The notes under the pieces: model-generated
Told to the model about the DNA's origin: nothing
The model's input: only the letters and a program-made list of their open reading frames with translations
Databases searched by the model: none
Part shown: positions 17,401-25,865 of the stretch, piece by piece
Position numbering within the stretch: the stretch's first letter is position 1
How the letters are laid out: the number at the start of each line of letters is the position of its first letter
Assembly: GCA_938082635.1 (NCBI GenBank)
Contig: CALLLI010000303.1
Coordinates: 1-37,900 of the forward strand
Source: an uncultured Verrucomicrobiales bacterium
GTDB taxonomy: Bacteria; Verrucomicrobiota; Verrucomicrobiia; Verrucomicrobiales; DEV007
Length of the DNA stretch: 37,900 bases
Direction of reading: 5' to 3'
Position numbers and translations under genes: made by a program

Positions 17401-17647
17401 TGACTTTCACTTTGGCGCTCAGTTCGAAATTCTTCACTTCACCTCCGCGCCAGATAAGGAACTGGTTGTACTTGAGCTGCTCGGGACCAGTAGTCTTGCC
17501 AGTGATCACGCCGTCCTCGACCGACCAGAGTTCCGGGTTGCCATCCCAGCCAGTGAGATCTTTGCCGTTAAAGAGCGGCTTGAAGCCGTCGTCTACGGCG
17601 TAGCTAGTGGTTAAGAGTGCCGCGATGGCGAGTGCGATGAGTTTCAT
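14408..17647 (-). CDS. DUF1080 - sugar-dehydrogenase-like propeller - HEAT-like - cytochrome c protein
   Basis: This 1079-residue exported protein begins with a signal peptide (MKLIALAIAALLTTSYA). Residues about 20-225 form a DUF1080 domain (FKPLFNGKDLTGWDGN). A lysine-rich linker (KKPAPKQKKKKKKT) leads to a PQQ-dehydrogenase-like beta-propeller at about 280-640 (RGHNRDRLAPGGIIYRVDPDG, GLNHNGDLFTYDADMEYD). A helical HEAT-like region follows, then a cytochrome c domain with CYACH near residue 960 and a PVC-typical tail (GPDLTGAGGRYSPHDLLDQI, MMPPNLL). Such PVC heme-binding proteins are thought to act in periplasmic sugar oxidation, but their substrates are unproven. The upstream gap to the lsrF-like gene holds hairpins, so a separate promoter in that gap is likely. 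Confidence 0.9.
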   Translation of the reverse strand: MKLIALAIAALLTTSYAVDDGFKPLFNGKDLTGWDGNPELWSVEDGVITGKTTGPEQLKYNQFLIWRGGEVKNFELSAKVKVTGNNSGIQYRSEELPKNGKWSVGGYQCDIHPNAPYNAMIYEERGRGITVLNGQGVVADPESKRWLTDVRDTVKVDPAEWHEYSIIAKGNHIVHKIDGNLTAEFYDFDEKKRSLEGLLAFQIHQGPAMHVQIKDIMLKTLPDGGVIDFKVFAIPSDAQVIEKKKPAPKQKKKKKKTAQVGPAIGENKATPVSRITKPEGFEVELIYSVPGVEQGSWVNLCHDDKGRIYASDQYGALYRFTPPASGEELKASDVKKLPLDIRAINGMLFAFDALYVGVNDYERKMESGLYRITDSDNDDELDKIEKLRGMEARGDHGVHAIVLTPDKKGLYLICGNNVDPTEAAATSPVKPFWSDDHLLPRMPDGRGHNRDRLAPGGIIYRVDPDGKNFELYANGFRNIFDAGLNHNGDLFTYDADMEYDFNTPWYRPTRVNHVLSGGEYGWRNGAGKYPEFYVDNMPSTFNIGPGSPTGTTFGYGAKFPAKYQDAFYVLDWSWGKIYAVHLTPEGASYTATKEEFVTGGPLPVTDAIIHPDGAMYFAIGGRRVQSGLYRVTYTGTENTGPVQHQPAKLPLHDLRKSLEVFHGKQAPNAVATAWAQLGHSDRLVRAAARTALEHQPVAEWKAKALAETNASAQLEALFALTRVETEKKDPATRDAIVAVMLKHDYGKLTQEQRLSYARILQIVLKRFGNPDDATLAAITSKLDAAYPADSFEENWLLTETLAYLQAPNTAAKAMALISAAPSQEPQMQYARSLRFLKTGWTSDLRKQQLEWFLRAANYNGGSSFAKFIEFIRNDSLATFTDAEKAEHAELVAKKPETKSAIELSGEMFAGRTPTMWKLDDLSQAAQSGMKDRNFATGKQMFAATACYACHRFGNAGGMTGPDLTGAGGRYSPHDLLDQIINPSKVISDQFAPIIVTRNNGETLTGVVVNLSGDNVTINTDLSDPNQRVNVDRKTVESIETSEVSMMPPNLLMMLTKEEVLDLVAYVLSAGDKNHDAFKK

Positions 17648-17676
17648 GAAAGCGATAGTCTTCGGGGTTTAAACAA

Positions 17677-17702
17677 GACAGTCGCCCAGAAGGGCGACTG
17701 TC
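17677..17702 (-). terminator. Strong hairpin downstream of the lsrF-like gene
   Basis: A perfect 11-bp stem (GACAGTCGCCC) closes a 4-base loop. On the minus strand it lies about 33 bases after the lsrF-like stop and is followed by TTGTTT, as in a rho-independent terminator. The length and symmetry of the stem also fit a dispersed palindromic repeat. Confidence 0.7.
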
Positions 17703-17707
17703 ACTAC

Positions 17708-17725
17708 ATCACCAGCAAAGGTGAT
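17708..17725 (-). terminator. Second, weaker hairpin in the lsrF-like 3' region
   Basis: The arms ATCACC and GGTGAT pair around a 6-base loop, immediately after the stop codon of the lsrF-like gene and before the strong hairpin at 17677-17702. It may help termination or 3'-end stability. Confidence 0.4.
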
Positions 17726-17735
17726 ATGTTAAGGA

Positions 17736-18614
17736 TCAAGCTTCGTTCTTAAGCGTCTCGAACAACTCAAGACCTTCTGCAGGCTTGAGGCCATCGTGAA
17801 CCACGCCGCTGACGGCTTTGATCATAGCGACAGGAGCCTCTGATTGGAACACATTGCGTCCCATGTCGACTCCGGCAGCACCGCAATCGATTGCCTTGTA
17901 GGCCATTTCAAGAGCCTCAATTTCTGGGAGCTTCTTGCCACCAGCGATAACAACTGGCACGGGCGTCGCAGCCACGACGTTCTCGAAGCCTTCGGTGTAA
18001 TATGTTTTAACGATGCTAGCACCATTCTCAGCACCCACTCGGGAAGCGAGGCCGAAGTAGCGAGAATCGCGCGCCATGTCCTTCCCGACAGCCGTGACGC
18101 ACATGACAGGGATGTCGTACTTGTTTCCGATGTCGACCAGGCGGCTGAAGTTGGCAATGGTCTTAGACTCGGTAGCCGCGTCGCCGATGGAGATCATAGC
18201 AGCAAGCGCAGAGGCGTTCATGCTAATCATTTCTTCTTCGCCGAGCAGGACGTTGTGATTCATCTCTGTTAGGATAGTCGTCCCCGTGTCGGCGCGGAGA
18301 CAGACAGGCTGCGTGTTCTCCGCAGGAATCATCGTGCGGATGGTGCCGCGACAGCCCATGAGACAATCAGCGTGTTCCGCGAGTGGCGCGATGTTCAGAT
18401 CAATCCGCTCGAGACCAGAGGTGGGTCCCATGAGGAAGCCGTGGTCGAAGGCGAGCATGACGGTGCGGCCCGACTTGCGGTTAAAGATCCGCGACATGCG
18501 GTTCTTAAGGCCCCAGGGCATGCTGTTCATGCCTTTAAGGTAAAACTTGCTAGTGTCCGCAGGGGTATTGAGTCCGAAGTTATCGCCGTCTCTGATGTCG
18601 TCTAGGTCTGCCAT
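17736..18614 (-). CDS. lsrF: LsrF-like class I aldolase/thiolase (DeoC/LsrF family)
   Basis: The 292-residue product matches E. coli LsrF along its length, beginning with the same MADLDDI and including TVMLAFDHG, GLERIDLNIAPL, TAVGKDMARDSRYF, VVIAGGKKLPE and GVDMGRNVFQS. The Schiff-base lysine is Lys203 in VKTYYTE, the same position as in LsrF. LsrF converts phosphorylated autoinducer-2 breakdown product (3-hydroxy-5-phosphooxypentane-2,4-dione) to acetyl-CoA and dihydroxyacetone phosphate. The rest of the lsr system (LsrK, LsrG, the ABC transporter) is not in this window, so the substrate here could be another ketose phosphate. The gene follows the DhaL-like gene by 31 bp and probably forms an operon with it, controlled by the divergent AraC-type regulator. 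Confidence 0.88.
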   Translation of the reverse strand: MADLDDIRDGDNFGLNTPADTSKFYLKGMNSMPWGLKNRMSRIFNRKSGRTVMLAFDHGFLMGPTSGLERIDLNIAPLAEHADCLMGCRGTIRTMIPAENTQPVCLRADTGTTILTEMNHNVLLGEEEMISMNASALAAMISIGDAATESKTIANFSRLVDIGNKYDIPVMCVTAVGKDMARDSRYFGLASRVGAENGASIVKTYYTEGFENVVAATPVPVVIAGGKKLPEIEALEMAYKAIDCGAAGVDMGRNVFQSEAPVAMIKAVSGVVHDGLKPAEGLELFETLKNEA

Positions 18615-18645
18615 GTCTTAGGGTTGGTTCGTATTTCGTGGTTTG

Positions 18646-19413
18646 TTAGTTCTTGGCCGCACAATCGGCCATGGTTCTTAAAATGATTGCCACTGAACAG
18701 GCACCTGCGTCTGGGTGGCCTATTGATTTCTCGCCCAGGGTCTTGGCTCGGCCCATGGTCGCGATCATCGCACAAGAATCGTCGCGGCCAGTTTCGGCAG
18801 CGATGGCGGCGTTCTCGAGCGCCTCCGAGACCGGCTTATCGCTTGAGAGGCGAGCCGCGTTCTGGGCGGGGGCGAGAGCATCGAGCATGGTTTTATCACC
18901 TGGCTTGGCACCGCCTCGTTTCATGATCGTCTCATTCGCCTGCTGCAGCAGCGTGACAAGGCCGTCACTGGTGAACGCCTCTGGCGAGTCCTTAAGGGCC
19001 TTAGCCCCCACACGGAACATCGATCCGAAGACGATGCCAGAAGCACCTCCCATAGAACTTATCATCGCCATTCCCATCGAACCGAATAGTTCTCCTACGG
19101 TTGCGGTTTCGTCTAGCTCCGAAAGCTCTTTGAGAACGGCTTCCATGCCACGCTTCATGCCTATGCCATGATCCCCATCTCCAAGTTGACGGTCGGCCTC
19201 GGAAAGGACCGCTTCAGCTTCGATGATTCGCTCAGCCACTTGCTGGAGCATGGCACGGGTCTGAGCCGGATTGAGTTCGGTTACGGGCATTGGCGTTTGT
19301 GGGTTGTTACAAGCTATCTCATTGAACACCCCTCCCTGGATGTTGGCCATGTCTTTGCCCGCTTGATTTGTATCGGATCTCGCAGAAGGCATTGTCCCGA
19401 TCTTATGTGACAT
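18646..19413 (-). CDS. Orphan DhaL-like protein (dihydroxyacetone kinase ADP-binding subunit family)
   Basis: The product carries the DhaL signature: DRQLGDGDHGIGM with the magnesium-binding aspartates, SSMGGASGIVFGSMF, and GAKPGDKTMLDALAPA. DhaL binds nucleotide and normally works with DhaK, which binds the ketose; no DhaK is found in this window. From the ATG at 19413 it is 255 residues, with AAAGAG upstream as a possible ribosome binding site, but the family's usual length (about 210) fits a start at 19290. A pairing with LsrF suggests phosphorylation of a short ketose feeding the aldolase, with the substrate-binding partner elsewhere in the genome. This pathway is inference. Confidence 0.82.
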   Translation of the reverse strand: MSHKIGTMPSARSDTNQAGKDMANIQGGVFNEIACNNPQTPMPVTELNPAQTRAMLQQVAERIIEAEAVLSEADRQLGDGDHGIGMKRGMEAVLKELSELDETATVGELFGSMGMAMISSMGGASGIVFGSMFRVGAKALKDSPEAFTSDGLVTLLQQANETIMKRGGAKPGDKTMLDALAPAQNAARLSSDKPVSEALENAAIAAETGRDDSCAMIATMGRAKTLGEKSIGHPDAGACSVAIILRTMADCAAKN

Positions 19414-19455
19414 CAGGCTCTTTCAATTCATTTTCAAGCCATCTAGCCACGAAAC

Positions 19456-20280
19456 ATGCCCAGTCGCAACTTCATCAGCCTTGTACCTGATCAATCTCCA
19501 CACAAAGTGGTTGGCGATCGCGTCGTCATCCTGCCTGGCACCACGATAGAGATACTCACAACACGGTGCATCGAGCTCCAACAATGGATCTTACAGGGCC
19601 TAAATGACCCTTACTGGAGGCTCTATCTTCCCACATCTGGCGAAGCACTCGTTTGGGTCGGTGAAGATTCCGATCGAATCGAAACCCGGCTGCTTCCTGG
19701 GAATGCCTACATCATTTCGCCACGGACAACGTTCAGTTCGCGAAATCCAGTGGCGTTCGGGAAATGGTATGTGCACTTCACTCTCGGCCACGGTGCCGGT
19801 CGTGCCACGCCAGGGATCTTTCACATTCCCATGACTGCTGCGATGAAATCTGCGTTCAAGGACTTAAAAGATAGCACTCGGTCAATGCCATGGACCTCCG
19901 TCGGACTCGTCGCTGAGGGGCTCAGGCAATTGCCCGCTGTCGTCTGGAAGAGTCACCAGACTGATCAACGCCTCGAACGCGCCATGGAGTTCATGCATGC
20001 CAACCTCAATCGAAAGCTCACTTTGGATGACGTGGCGCGCGCAGCAGGGCTCAGTGCACGCAATCTCAATCATCTCTTTCGTATTCAAATCGACACCACA
20101 CCGATGAGGGCCTTGCTAGATTTCCGATTGGATAAAGCGTGTCAGTTGCTGCGCCATAACAATGATTCCATCGAACAGATAGCAAACGACACCAGCTTCC
20201 CCAATCGTTACTATTTCAGTCGCATGCTCAAGAAGTATCGAGGCACCTCGCCCGCCGCTTACAGACTCGGTCAGGTGTGA
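19456..20280 (+). CDS. AraC-family transcriptional regulator
   Basis: The 274-residue product has an N-terminal sensing region (about residues 25-120, cupin-like, with RLYLPTSGEALVWVGE) and a C-terminal AraC double helix-turn-helix: residues about 175-215 (RKLTLDDVARAAGLSARNLNHLFR) and 225-270 (SIEQIANDTSFPNRYYFSRMLKK, then GTSPAAYR). It is transcribed away from the DhaL/LsrF pair with only 42 bp between starts (165 bp if the shorter DhaL start is used), the classic position for a regulator of the divergent operon. The ligand is probably the sugar or sugar phosphate metabolised there. Confidence 0.9.
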   Translation: MPSRNFISLVPDQSPHKVVGDRVVILPGTTIEILTTRCIELQQWILQGLNDPYWRLYLPTSGEALVWVGEDSDRIETRLLPGNAYIISPRTTFSSRNPVAFGKWYVHFTLGHGAGRATPGIFHIPMTAAMKSAFKDLKDSTRSMPWTSVGLVAEGLRQLPAVVWKSHQTDQRLERAMEFMHANLNRKLTLDDVARAAGLSARNLNHLFRIQIDTTPMRALLDFRLDKACQLLRHNNDSIEQIANDTSFPNRYYFSRMLKKYRGTSPAAYRLGQV

Positions 20281-20356
20281 GGAAGATGCTGCGAACGTCG
20301 AACCGGCCATCGATTCACCGAGGCCGATCTCAAGAAGCGCAAACGCTGATTCCAAG

Positions 20357-21772
20357 CTACGCGAGCGCCGCATGGATGAGCTTTCCGTGCACATCTGTTA
20401 ACCGGAACTGCCGACCCTGAAACTTGTGCGTCAGGCGTTCATGATCGAGGCCTAGCAAATGAAGAATCGTGGCGTTGAGATCATGCACGTGAACCGGATC
20501 TTCGGTGATGTTGTAGCAGTAGTCATCGGTCGCACCGATGCTGACGCCCGATTTGATACCGGCACCGGCAAGCCACATGGTGAAGGCGCGCGGATGGTGA
20601 TCGCGACCGTAGTTGGTTTCCGTGAGGGTTCCTTGTGAATAAATCGTGCGGCCGAATTCGCCGCCCCATACAAGCAAGGTGTCTTCAAGTAGCCCACGCT
20701 GTTTCAGGTCGAGCAGGAGGCCTGCGGTTGGTTGGTCCGTGTCGGAGCACTGACCTTTGAGGGCCTTGGGCAAACCGCCGTGGTGGTCCCAACCTTGATG
20801 GAAGAGTTGGATGAAGCGGACATCGCGTTCCGCTAGACGGCGAGCCAGCAGGCAGTTGGAGGCATAGGTTCCGGGCATCTTGACCTCTGGGCCGTAGAGG
20901 TCGAGCACGCTTTGAGGTTCTCCTGAGGTGTCGGTGAGTTCGGGCACACTACTCTGCATGCGGAAGGCCATTTCATACTGCACGATGCGTGCTTGGATCT
21001 CGGGGTCACCGATGACGTCGTGCTTCTGCCCATTCAGCTCTGCTAAATCGTCGAGCATGTCGCGTCGAAGGGGCGCGTCGATGCCTTTGGGATTGGAGAG
21101 AAAGAGGACAGGATCGCCCGTATTGCGGAACTTGACGCCCTGGTGCTGGTTCGGCAGGAAGCCCGCACCCCAAAGTCGATCGTAGAGAGGTTGGTCATTG
21201 GGGCGGCCGGTGCCGCGCGATGTTAGGACGACATAGTTGGGCAGGTCTTTGTTGTTGCTGCCGAGACCATAGCTGACCCACGAGCCAATGGATGGGCGGC
21301 CTGCCAATTGAAATCCCGTTTGAAAGAAAGTGATCGCGGGGTCGTGATTGATCGCCTCGGTGTGCATCGACTTGATGATACAAATGTCATCTGCGATCTT
21401 AGCAGTGTGAGGGAGAAGTTCGCTCAGCCACTGGCCAGACTGACCATGCCGCGCGAACTCAAAGATCGACGGCGCAACCGGCAAGGTCTTCTGACCGGAC
21501 GTCATCGTGGTGATGCGTTGCCCCTGACGGATCGAATCGGGAAGGTCCTCTCCGCGGTGCTTGAGAAGGCCAGGCTTCGGGTCGAAGAGGTCCATCTGCG
21601 AGGGCGCTCCCGATTGGAACATGTAGATGATCCGCTTAGCCTTTGGAGGGCGATGGTAATTGGCTGCCATCGCGGAGCCAGGGAGCATGGAGCCGAGAGC
21701 TGCCAGTCCGATGCCGTGGGCGGAGTGCTGCAGAAAGGTGCGGCGGTTGAGGGCGTCTTGTAGGTCTAACAT
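20357..21772 (-). CDS. DUF1501 family protein with Tat-type signal (second copy)
   Basis: The 471-residue product has a twin-arginine leader ([18 protein letters not shown], ending AMA) and the DUF1501 landmarks: [51 protein letters not shown] and [18 protein letters not shown]. It is a diverged paralogue of the gene at 6655-8049. It starts 4 bp after the stop of the PSD1-type gene upstream, so the two are almost certainly co-transcribed and translated together. Likely periplasmic; activity unknown. Confidence 0.9.
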   Translation of the reverse strand: MLDLQDALNRRTFLQHSAHGIGLAALGSMLPGSAMAANYHRPPKAKRIIYMFQSGAPSQMDLFDPKPGLLKHRGEDLPDSIRQGQRITTMTSGQKTLPVAPSIFEFARHGQSGQWLSELLPHTAKIADDICIIKSMHTEAINHDPAITFFQTGFQLAGRPSIGSWVSYGLGSNNKDLPNYVVLTSRGTGRPNDQPLYDRLWGAGFLPNQHQGVKFRNTGDPVLFLSNPKGIDAPLRRDMLDDLAELNGQKHDVIGDPEIQARIVQYEMAFRMQSSVPELTDTSGEPQSVLDLYGPEVKMPGTYASNCLLARRLAERDVRFIQLFHQGWDHHGGLPKALKGQCSDTDQPTAGLLLDLKQRGLLEDTLLVWGGEFGRTIYSQGTLTETNYGRDHHPRAFTMWLAGAGIKSGVSIGATDDYCYNITEDPVHVHDLNATILHLLGLDHERLTHKFQGRQFRLTDVHGKLIHAALA

Positions 21773-21776
21773 GGCT

Positions 21777-24656
21777 CTACTCCTTGGTGATGGTTTCGTC
21801 CAAGTTGAGAAGGATGCTAGCGGTGGTGGTGGTCGCCGCTAACTGGGCAGGATCAATGGCAGGATCGGGCGTGCTTTCGCCCTGATGAATGAGGTCCTTG
21901 GCGGACTGAGCATTCGACAAATATTTCGTTAGGCGGCGTTGGTGCCCTTTGGTTAGGGTAGCCAGTTCTTTGGGGGAAGGATGACGGCTCGTGGCTTTGC
22001 GAAAGCCGTAGGTGATCTGTTCAACCAGGGTACGTCCGCCGGTTTGGATCATGTCCTCAGCCAGGGCCCGAGAGGCTTCGACATAGGTGACCTCGTTCAT
22101 GAGTGCGAGAGCTTGCAGTGGGGTGTTCGTCAAGGTGCGTTTGACCGTGCACGTCTCGCGGCTAGGCATGTCAAACAGGGTCATGCCAGGAGGGGCGGCC
22201 GTGCGCTTCCAGATGGTGTAGAAGCTGCGACGGTAGAGTCCGTTACCCTTGTCATGTTGGTAGTCGCGCAGGTTGCCGTAGAAATTGAACTCGCTCCAAA
22301 TGCCCTCGGGTTGGTAAGGGCGGACGCTGGGGCCTCCGAGTTCTTCATTGAGCAGGCCAGCAAGGTAGAGAGCTTGGTCGCGCACCATCTCCGCCTGGAT
22401 GCGGAACCGCGGCCCGCGGGAGAGCAGTCGGTTGTTGGGGTCGACTTCGAGCTGCTCTCGAGTGGTCGCTGAACTTTGCTGGTAAGTCTCACTCATCACG
22501 ATCGCCTTGAGCATGGCCTTCGTGTCCCAGCCGAGCCGAATGAATTCGGTGGCGAGCCAGTCGAGAAGTTCAGGATGGCTTGGCCACTCTGCCTGGGTGC
22601 CGAAGTTCTCACTGCTGGCCACAATGCCCGCGCCGAAGAGAAGTTCCCAGTAACGATTGACCTGAACGCGGGCGGTGAGCGGATTGTTAGGCGCGGTGAT
22701 CCAGCGGGCAAGGCCGAGCCGGTTCATCGGCTGGCCGTCAGGCATGGGAGGGAATGCAGCGGGCAATCCGCTGGTGACTTTCTCGCTCGGTTTATCATAC
22801 TCGCCGCGATCGAGGATGAACGTGTCGCGTGGCTCGGCCATTTCTTTCATGACCATGACCGTGGCACCACCGGAGGCGATCTTGGTCTTCTCGGCTTCGA
22901 GTTTCGCGAGCCGGTTGCGGGCGCGTTTGATGGCTGGGTGGACGAGCGCTTTTCCAGGAACAGTCGGCGTGACTGCCGTGGTGACGTGGATTTTCACACG
23001 CCCGGCGATGTGAGAATCCAAAGCTTTGAACTCAAGCTGAAACTCAATCGGGACACTGGCAGGCTCTGCTAGTGTGAAAACCGCTTGTTTGATCTCGATC
23101 TTGGAGTTGCCATTGACGGCCCAGCCAGTGCTCTGCTTTCCATCAAGCGTGTGTTTGATCGGCCAACCCTTCTGTTCGTAGCTTGCGGAAGCGGAGGCGA
23201 ATTTGAGAGCCTTGCTCGTTATTTCACTGAGGACGAAATTGCCGTTCACGGAGCGAGCGAGACTCTTGTTCGTCAGGCTATCGTGCGGGATGGCTTCGAT
23301 CATGATGCCAGTGATCCCCTTGCCCGCATCCTTGATAGAAACAGTGTAAGTATCGGTACCAGGCTTCTTTCCGGTGGAGAGAAAGGAACCGTCCTCGAGG
23401 CGTTTCATCGTCGCGCCGCCTTTGGAGGTGAGCGTCACTTCGTTGACGGGTGACCACGAAGAGACTGGCACCTTTACCTTCCTGTGCTTCTTCTTGCTCT
23501 TGATGAGCGCGCTCTTGGCCGCGGCAATGTCCTTATCGATCGCCGCAATCTTCTCATCGGCATTCAGATCGGAAATGTGAATGACAGGATCGAAATTACC
23601 CTGCTTACCGGGGCCCTTTCCTTGCTCGGGGACATTGTGAAAGAAGGAGAAGAATTGGTAGAACTCTTTCTGCGAAATGGGATCGTACTTGTGATCATGA
23701 CAGCGAGCACAGCCAAAGGTTAAGCCGAGCCATACCGCACTTGTCGTCTCGACGCGATCGATCACATTCTCGACTAGCCATTCGGCATCGATCGAACCGC
23801 CTTCGGTGTTGATCCGGTGATTGCGATTGAATCCCGTCGCGACAATTTGGCTCGTACTTGCGTTAGGCAGCATGTCGCCGGCAAGCTGTTCGATAGTGAA
23901 TTGGTCGAACGGCATGTTGTCGTTGAAGGCCGCAATGACCCAATCTCGCCACGGCCACTGGTAACGCTCCCAATCGGCTTGGTAGCCGTGGCTGTCAGCG
24001 TAACGCGCGCCGTCGAGCCACCACATGGCCATGCGTTCGCCATAGCGAGGGGAATCGAGGAGGCGGTCGACTAGATTCTCATAAGCGTCAGGTGACGGGT
24101 CATTGACGAAGGTAGAGACTTCGTTAAGCGTCGGCGGCAAGCCTGTGAAATCGAGACTGAGTCGGCGGATGAGAGTCGGCTTGGTGGCGGTCGGGTTTGC
24201 GCGCAGCCCAGTATCTCGAAGTCTGCTAGCGACCAAGGTATCCATCCCCTGCTCCGCTTCGGGGCGCTCCGGTTTCAGAAATGCCCAGTGCCCTTTGTAT
24301 TCCCCTCCCTCGGCGATCCATTGACGGAGTGTCGCCTTATCTTCTGCGATCAATGGCATCGGGTGATCTGGGGGGGGCATCTGTTCGTCCGGGTCCGTGG
24401 AGAAAATCCGCGCAACCAGTTCGGAAGCTTCCGGTTTGCCGGGAACGATCGGGACAATGCCGCCCTTGCGTCTCGCTGTCGCCCCCTCTGCAGTGTCGAG
24501 CCGGAGCTTGGCCTTGCGCGAGTTCGCGTCGGAGCCGTGGCAATTGAAGCAGCTATCGGCCAAGATCGGTCGAATATCGCGGTTGTAATCAAGCTCCGCC
24601 ATGGCTGGAGAGGCCAGAACGACGGCAAGAACAAAGAGAATCGTAAAGCAATGCAT
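21777..24656 (-). CDS. PSCyt1-DUF1549-DUF1553 (PSD1) exported cytochrome-like protein
   Basis: The 959-residue product begins with a signal peptide ([20 protein letters not shown]). An N-terminal cytochrome-like PSCyt1 domain follows, with CFNCH near residue 36 and the downstream methionine region EQMPPPDHP. Next come DUF1549 ([30 protein letters not shown], and [11 protein letters not shown]) and DUF1553 at the C-terminal end ([47 protein letters not shown]). A stretch between them (about 360-590) is a less conserved beta-rich insertion. It is a fuller version of the protein at 8060-10141. Probably periplasmic with two heme sites; paired with the DUF1501 gene downstream. Confidence 0.9.
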   Translation of the reverse strand: MHCFTILFVLAVVLASPAMAELDYNRDIRPILADSCFNCHGSDANSRKAKLRLDTAEGATARRKGGIVPIVPGKPEASELVARIFSTDPDEQMPPPDHPMPLIAEDKATLRQWIAEGGEYKGHWAFLKPERPEAEQGMDTLVASRLRDTGLRANPTATKPTLIRRLSLDFTGLPPTLNEVSTFVNDPSPDAYENLVDRLLDSPRYGERMAMWWLDGARYADSHGYQADWERYQWPWRDWVIAAFNDNMPFDQFTIEQLAGDMLPNASTSQIVATGFNRNHRINTEGGSIDAEWLVENVIDRVETTSAVWLGLTFGCARCHDHKYDPISQKEFYQFFSFFHNVPEQGKGPGKQGNFDPVIHISDLNADEKIAAIDKDIAAAKSALIKSKKKHRKVKVPVSSWSPVNEVTLTSKGGATMKRLEDGSFLSTGKKPGTDTYTVSIKDAGKGITGIMIEAIPHDSLTNKSLARSVNGNFVLSEITSKALKFASASASYEQKGWPIKHTLDGKQSTGWAVNGNSKIEIKQAVFTLAEPASVPIEFQLEFKALDSHIAGRVKIHVTTAVTPTVPGKALVHPAIKRARNRLAKLEAEKTKIASGGATVMVMKEMAEPRDTFILDRGEYDKPSEKVTSGLPAAFPPMPDGQPMNRLGLARWITAPNNPLTARVQVNRYWELLFGAGIVASSENFGTQAEWPSHPELLDWLATEFIRLGWDTKAMLKAIVMSETYQQSSATTREQLEVDPNNRLLSRGPRFRIQAEMVRDQALYLAGLLNEELGGPSVRPYQPEGIWSEFNFYGNLRDYQHDKGNGLYRRSFYTIWKRTAAPPGMTLFDMPSRETCTVKRTLTNTPLQALALMNEVTYVEASRALAEDMIQTGGRTLVEQITYGFRKATSRHPSPKELATLTKGHQRRLTKYLSNAQSAKDLIHQGESTPDPAIDPAQLAATTTTASILLNLDETITKE

Positions 24657-24755
24657 GATGGGTAGAACGAGGCCCTGAATCTACGAGCCTTCGGCTCCAG
24701 AACGAACAAAATTGGTGACTTTTCTCAGATCCCGCCACTGAGCGCCGACGTCCGC

Positions 24756-24959
24756 ATGCTGCCACCCAATATCGATGGTGCCATTGTTTGTATGAATTCG
24801 CCCTTCACCATGAGTGTGGACGACGCGGCAAGTGCCCTTCGCGACTTCAAACCGAAGCTCATGCATCCCTATCACCACCGCCGCAGCGATATCCCGAAGC
24901 TCAAGGAACTGGTGGGCAAAGACGATGGTGTGGCTGTGAGAATTCGAGACTGGTATTAA
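24756..24959 (+). pseudogene. C-terminal fragment of an MBL-fold (UlaG/COG2220-like) hydrolase
   Basis: A 67-codon frame ending in TAA at 24957-24959 reads like the last domain of metallo-beta-lactamase-fold hydrolases of the COG2220 group: GAIVCMNSPFTMSVDDAASA, DFKPKLMHPYHHRRSD and a terminal VAVRIRDWY. In that family the pattern is PMNLPYTMTxEEAA...KPKxxYPYHY. The HxHxDH metal-binding half of the protein, about 150-180 residues, is missing. The frame continues open upstream to 24666 but without similarity to the family. There is no ribosome binding site of note. This is a 3' fragment left after deletion. Confidence 0.72.
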
Positions 24960-24999
24960 TGGAAGGCTTGCCTGATCCGCTACGTTTCAAACGGCTGTT

Positions 25000-25750
25000 T
25001 CAATTGACCCACGGACGCGCTTGTTTGATGACAAGCTGATCCTCTTTGGTAATTTTGAACTCGACCTCCATCGCAAAGTTCAAATCCATATCGTAGAGCT
25101 TGCGGAAATGCTTGACGATCTCATGGAGATACTTGGCAATCTCCTCTCCTTGTTCGTCCGTTAGGATTTCTTTCCCTAGCAGAACCTGATTCGAAGCTGA
25201 GAATCTGATGGGTCCACCTAAATCTCGTCTATTAGAAAGCGGCTGGATGCTCAGGAGTAATTGAAAATGGGTTTCCATCTGCATCAGGAGTTACCGAAAA
25301 CGCTTCCCATTGTTCCTCCGTTAGAAGAAAGCTACCATCACGCACTCTAAGGCTCTTAATCGGATTGAAAGGGTTCCCGATCGGCTCACCCGGCGCGAAG
25401 AGATTCAGTTGTATTTCATTGTAGTCGGAAGACCCATCACCATCGGTATCAGCAGACTCGTGGTTCGGGACTTGCTGTATCCGGTAGTATGCCTGTGGTG
25501 GAGATGCGCGGAGTCGATCCTTCAGAATCATAGGACCGGCATCGCCTAGCACCATGTCCACGGGATCCCCGGTCTCCGCCAGATCTAGACTACGGTAGAG
25601 AATCTAGTAGTGAGCCGCGTCTCCTTGGAACCGGAACTCCATGGTCTCATGCGACGTAGCCAGCACCGAAGGGCTTGTCGGCTCGGCCGCATGTAGTCCA
25701 GATACACCCGCAATGGCAAAGATGAGTACCAAGCCGGGTAGAGCATTCAT
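25000..25750 (-). pseudogene. Collapsed PEP/pyruvate-binding secreted protein: both ends kept, interior lost
   Basis: From the ATG at 25750 the minus strand encodes a signal peptide (MNALPGLVLIFAIAGVSG) and, after an in-frame TAG at 25604-25606, a Verrucomicrobia-type module (ILYRSLDL, AYYRIQQVP) and a calcium-binding-like DTDGDGSSDYNE. That frame stops at 25232. In another frame, 25222 to 25000 encodes LLGKEILTDEQ, NFAMEVEFKI and LVIKQARPWVN, which matches the C-terminus of the intact PEP/pyruvate-binding protein at 31024-32967 (KFAMEIEFKI, LVIKQTRPWVF). I read the two parts as the start and end of one gene whose several-hundred-codon interior was deleted with a frame change. The alternative is two unrelated fragments brought together. 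Confidence 0.65.
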
Positions 25751-25865
25751 TCGGTAGTTTACCCAGTTTCTAAGCACCCCGTCAATCGTATTAGATCCAA
25801 TTCGCTACGCGGGTGATGTTATAAAGACTTGTTGCTCGCATGCAGATTGGGGAGATTAATCCAAG

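Noticed and set aside
24660-24700. Small hairpin GAGCC-TTC-GGCTC as terminator or regulator
   Set aside because: Five-base stem only, with no T-tract, ahead of a dead fragment; not distinguishable from chance.
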